A stretch of 28,573 nucleotides of DNA from Chara braunii (Eukaryota; Streptophyta; Charophyceae; Charales; Characeae): positions 689,489 through 718,061 of the forward strand of contig BFEA01000150.1 of NCBI GenBank assembly GCA_003427395.1. The letters are read 5' to 3'. A model generated the notes under the pieces. That model was not told the origin of the DNA. It made no database searches and worked only from the letters and a program-made list of their open reading frames with translations. Position 1 is the stretch's first letter, and each line of letters opens with the position of its first letter. The position numbers and the translations under genes are program-made. Of this stretch, positions 23,678 to 28,573 are shown piece by piece.

Positions 23678-23725
23678 GTTGCATTATATGAAACTCAATA
23701 AGTGTTGCATTATATGAAACTCAAT
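23678..23725. repeat. 26-bp tandem duplication
   Basis: GTTGCATTATATGAAACTCA plus AT occurs at 23678-23699 and 23704-23725. Confidence 0.85.
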
Positions 23726-23745
23726 TAGTTATTTGGCCTTCAATG

Positions 23746-23751
23746 TATAAA
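23746..23751 (+). promoter_or_regulatory. Possible TATA box
   Basis: TATAAAGGCCACGG, with an AATAAA at 23939-23944 about 190 bp downstream. This is a spacing seen in LTRs (promoter plus polyadenylation signal). No LTR partner, primer binding site or ORF supports it, so it remains weak. Confidence 0.25.
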
Positions 23752-25789
<2,038 letters not shown>

Positions 25790-25889
25790 CTACTGCCTTC
25801 ACGCGGGTCATTATAGCTGTATGCCGCGGAACATCCTCTCTAGATGCAGCGATAATGACCGGGGCGTTCTATTTGGGTGGAGACGGTAG
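25790..25889. mobile_element. Palindromic MITE, copy I
   Basis: CTACTGCCTTCACGCGGGTC, then ATTATAGCTGTATG on the left; AGATGCAGCGATAATGACCG, GGGCGTTCTATTTGGGTGGA and GACGGTAG on the right. The left arm has lost ~13 bp (the GAATAGAACGCCC part). Confidence 0.8.
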
Positions 25890-25993
25890 TGACAAGTAGA
25901 ATGCTGTTGGACACAAGTTTGCACCTTCCGTGCCAGAAGGAGCTGGTCACATCAATCAAGGGAAAGAGAGAATTGTAATCCTTGATTGATGCT

Positions 25994-26099
25994 GCTGTCC
26001 TCCCAATCAAACGGACGGTCCGTATAGATGTATTCGGGGCAACTTTCAGTTCAGATACAGCAATAATGACTATGTGTTATATTCGGGAGAAGAGGGTAG
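25994..26099. mobile_element. Palindromic MITE, copy J (diverged)
   Basis: CTGTCCTCCCAATCAAACGG, then ACGGTCCGTATAGATGTATT on the left; TTTCAGTTCAGATACAGCAA, TAATGAC and TATATTCGGGAGAAGAGGGTAG on the right. It lies only ~105 bp from copy I and in the same order, but is much more diverged. Confidence 0.7.
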
Positions 26100-26186
26100 C
26101 CCTGTGATTAAGCAGCGGCCACCAAAGCATGATAATGCTTATTTATGGTAAACAAAATCTCTCAGAGAGTTTTCGGCTCGTCTGAA

Positions 26187-26296
26187 CAGTAGTTACTGAT
26201 CAACATGCGTTTAGGGCATCAGGCCCCGAAGTGCACGCATGGCCTCAAACGGGCACCCTCAGCCTACAACAACAAAGTCTCGTGTCCACGACAACC
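26187..26296 (-). repeat. tRNA-related repeat, copy 1
   Basis: CAGTAGTTACTGATCAACAT, then GTTTAGGGCATCAGGCCCC, CCCTCAGCC and AAAGTCTCGTGTCCACGAC. It is homologous throughout to 26467-26577, 280 bp further on. Confidence 0.75.
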
Positions 26297-26466
26297 CTTG
26301 GAGGTGTTATGAAAACTGGATCCATACCGGTCTTGATACCCAGCCCACCCCCAGGGCTGTAGCATCCTTGAACTCACACCACACACAATAATCACACCAC
26401 GGACACGACAATCAACACACACTTCGCTCGAACAGCACACAACCTCACCACCACACAGGCGCCTCA

Positions 26467-26577
26467 CAGTAGTTACTGATCAACGTGCATTTAGGGCATC
26501 GGGCCCGGCTGTGCATGCACAGCCTCTAACCAGCGCCCTCAGCCACAAGAATGAAGTCTCGTAACCACTACACCCCA
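26467..26577 (-). repeat. tRNA-related repeat, copy 2
   Basis: CAGTAGTTACTGATCAACGT, then CATTTAGGGCATCGGGCCC, CCCTCAGCC and AAGTCTCGTAACCACTACACC. On the minus strand it starts GGTGTAGTGGTTACGAGAC, which fits a Pol III A box and tRNA D-arm. A convincing B box is not seen. Probably a tRNA-derived SINE present twice, or a tandem duplication of ~280 bp. Confidence 0.7.
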
Positions 26578-27450
26578 CGTCTGAACAGGTTTGATTGCAA
26601 TCCTTTTTTTTTGTTTTTTTTTTAACCCACCACACCTTCGATGGGCTTTTTGCGGAGGCAGAGAAGAACTGTGTGCCAAGCTTTGCTGAAGAGCCAGCAT
26701 GACCTTTTCTCTTTTGCTTTGGATGGCGCCGTCACCCATTTTGGTCCGGGCCCGCCCAGCCTCTGAAGAATGCGGTATACGTTATATGTGCGATTCAGCC
26801 TTCGACTCTGAAATCTAGTGGTGGTTTAAAATGCCACTTCACCCGAAGGAGAATACTGCTTCTACCAGCTTGCACGGAAAGAGCACTTCGCACTTCGATT
26901 CCATCCTGGGCCAGTAGCGAAAGCGGCATGCCACTTTGGAAAGGCACAGTTGCAGGCTTGCGAACTTTGGAAAGTAGCTTCGTCAACTTAGGCTCGTGTG
27001 AACTAAGTGGTTTAATTCTTCTTTTGGGGAAAGACTACGGTGGAGTCGGGATTTCGGTTTCAAATTTCAAAACGAATTGGCAACTCGGGCACTGCAGTCT
27101 GGTCGCTTCCCGATTTACGGATGCAGTTCAAAGTTCAAACTGAAATCAGCAAGAAAGTCGCGGTGTGGAAGTTAGGGTTGGCAGATCATTCACACTTCGC
27201 CACTTTCAGTTAGCAGCCCAGCCATGGCACGGAGTTCACACGTGAAACTGAGGCCGCGACTAGACTTCCCCCCCCCTTTCCCCTCCGCAAAACTCCCGAA
27301 CTAATGCTAGGGGTGCTGGTAAGAGCAGGCACCGCGACTAGACTGCTAGCTGAAAGTGTGCTCCTTTTGTCGGAAACGGCAGTGTGGTTGAAACTTGGGC
27401 CGTGACTGGACTGCGTAGTTGATGTTTCGATCGCATCTACAAACTGTTTT
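26578..27450. other. No secure gene
   Basis: It holds a T tract at 26604-26622, the shared 14-mer TAGTGGTGGTTTAA (26816), a C run at 27269-27277 and GGTGCTGGTAAGAGCAGGCA (about 27311), which is shared with 21690. No coding domain is recognised. Confidence 0.4.
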
Positions 27451-27513
27451 GTGGACTTCTGCGGAGTTGCCTTTTTCATTTTAATGGCAATCATCTTGGT
27501 TCAGCCAGTTACA

Positions 27514-27688
27514 GGCCTCAGGTCCCGTTCTCCTCGCCCAGGTCCCGTCCTCCTCGCCCACTCCCCTCCCCTATACCATGATGGCTCTACCTGCGGACAC
27601 CAACGGGAAGTTGGTGATGATTGGAAGAGAGAGTGCCTTGATGCTTGTGCTCAGCTCACACATACAGTCAGTTGCATGCGGAAGTACT
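27514..27688 (+). other. Possible cysteine-rich coding exon
   Basis: A plus frame open from before 27451 ends in a segment that looks more protein-like than its surroundings: YHDGSTCGHQREVGDDWKRE, then CLDAC, eight residues, and CMRKYC. The cysteine spacing is C-x13-C-x3-C-x8-C-x4-C, with the last Cys codon spanning the boundary. A donor consensus (ACT/GTAAGC) lies at 27689, and acceptor-like CAG sites occur at 27502-27513 after a T-rich stretch. The frame also contains a hydrophobic stretch (FFILMAIILV) upstream that could be a signal peptide if the exon starts earlier, but no suitable ATG precedes it. No family is recognised. Confidence 0.25.
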
Positions 27689-27776
27689 GTAAGCTTATTT
27701 GAGAAAGGAAAAAAAGTTTGGAAAACAAATCTGCATTGTTTTTTCTGTGTCCTGCACAACATTTACTCTGCTTGAG

Positions 27777-27802
27777 GGGAGTGGGGAGGGGGGGGAGGGG
27801 TC
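27777..27802. repeat. G-rich tract
   Basis: GGGGAGTGGGGAGGGGGGGG, then AGGGG: several closely spaced G runs, compatible with a G-quadruplex. Confidence 0.6.
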
Positions 27803-27904
27803 AGGTAGGGAGACACGAGGGAGTAGGGGTTCAACTCCAACCTCAAGAAGATAGGGCGTGGCTGACAGGATGAGGTGGGATTGAGATGCATGGTGTCCAG
27901 GGGA

Positions 27905-27955
27905 CTACCGCTCTCGACCAAATAAAACGTACGGTCATTATGCCTGTATTCCGGG
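27905..27955. mobile_element. Palindromic MITE, copy K (left half)
   Basis: CTACCGCTCTCGACCAAATA, then AAACGTACGGTCATTATGCC and TGTATTCCGGG. The right arm is absent. Confidence 0.6.
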
Positions 27956-28573
27956 TGTCTGTTCTACTCAGGAGCAGACAGCTTTCACTTTACCGTGGTC
28001 ATGGCATACTCTCACACATACAAGCTGTAGCTAATACCCAAGGCATCAAAGATGCATTTTCTACGGGATCCCAAAACCACCAACCGCCCCAACCTAGCTC
28101 ATGATAAGCCCACCAACTTCCCAGTTGCATTCCTACAGTTAAAAAACACCAGCACTAGGACGTTTTGTGCAGAGCTCTGGACGTGATTGCGGTCAGATTC
28201 ATCCAGGTCAGATGCATTTTGGAAAGTGCAAAGCAATCATAGAGAGTTGGATGTCCGATGAATCTGGCATCTTCCTCCGCTTCACGAAGAGCCATGTGGC
28301 ACACGTTGCTGTGGGGAGATTGCCCCTTCCTGTGCTTAACCTGGGTCAGTTCTGGCATCAGAGATTTCCAACTGTATAGATTTGTGGTACTAAGTTGAGT
28401 GAAACGGAAAGGCAAGGTCAGGCGTAACGTTTGACCTCCTTCACGGCTCTCTCCATTCTCAAGGAAGAACGAGACTTGGTGTATGGTTGCTCAATGATTG
28501 CTGCAATTGTTTTGCAGGCTGTGGACAAACTTTTCCTTTCACTTCCACAAATAAACACACACACATACACAGA
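27956..28573. other. No secure gene
   Basis: Overlapping frames on both strands at 28155-28415 lack recognisable domains. A plausible acceptor (TTGCAATTGTTTTGCAG-like, ending about 28518) precedes GCTGTGGACAAAC near the window end, and a (CA)n run closes the window. An exon starting there could not be confirmed. Confidence 0.35.

Overview
This is eukaryotic nuclear DNA, most likely from the green-plant lineage and probably a streptophyte (a charophyte alga or basal plant). Three things point there. One exon encodes the C-terminus of mitochondrial complex I subunit GRIM-19/NDUFA13 in its plant-like form. A decayed piece of chloroplast psbA is embedded in the sequence. A repeat family carries a hammerhead ribozyme fold of the topology (type III) known from plant retrozymes. 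The lineage call is inference; species is not determined. There is no operon structure and no long intact gene. Nearly everything is repeats, transposon debris and microsatellites, with introns or intergenic space between.

Layout. 1-2.6 kb: a fragment of the hammerhead-bearing repeat, three copies of a 25-bp repeat, the first copies of a ~110-bp palindromic MITE, a foldback element (697-854), an inverted pair of GC-rich retroposon ends, a minus-strand U6 snRNA retrocopy (1421-1527) and (AATC)n satellite. 3.4-6.5 kb: several MITE copies, an 87-bp tandem repeat, a second foldback element (4119-4260), two adjacent poly-T-headed retroposons and a plus-strand U6-like pseudogene (5987-6090). 6.7-8.0 kb: a broken minus-strand LTR retrotransposon, with a tRNA-iMet-type primer binding site followed by a gag remnant that has a premature stop and is cut by a retroposon. 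9.3-11.3 kb: the only convincing fragment of a functional nuclear gene, the terminal exon of GRIM-19/NDUFA13 (10541-10685), then a strong splice donor and a 124-bp tandem repeat. 11.9-18.6 kb: microsatellites, short tandem duplications and tRNA-related repeats. 18.6-21.4 kb: a tandem duplication, the best-preserved MITE copy (19001-19110) and a cluster of hammerhead-bearing repeats interleaved with (TA)n. 22-28.5 kb: a LINE-like ORF tail, the psbA fragment (24797-25130), more MITEs, a duplicated tRNA-like repeat and one possible cysteine-rich exon.

The observation that most deserves follow-up is the hammerhead ribozyme repeat family. Two copies (20579-20638 and 21127-21184) preserve all three helices, and several more retain only part of the fold. 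This suggests a retrozyme- or Penelope-like self-cleaving retroelement. The palindromic MITE (11 recognisable copies in 28 kb) is the second distinctive family. Four single N characters mark assembly joins; at 20390 the two flanks are identical, so the join probably duplicates sequence.
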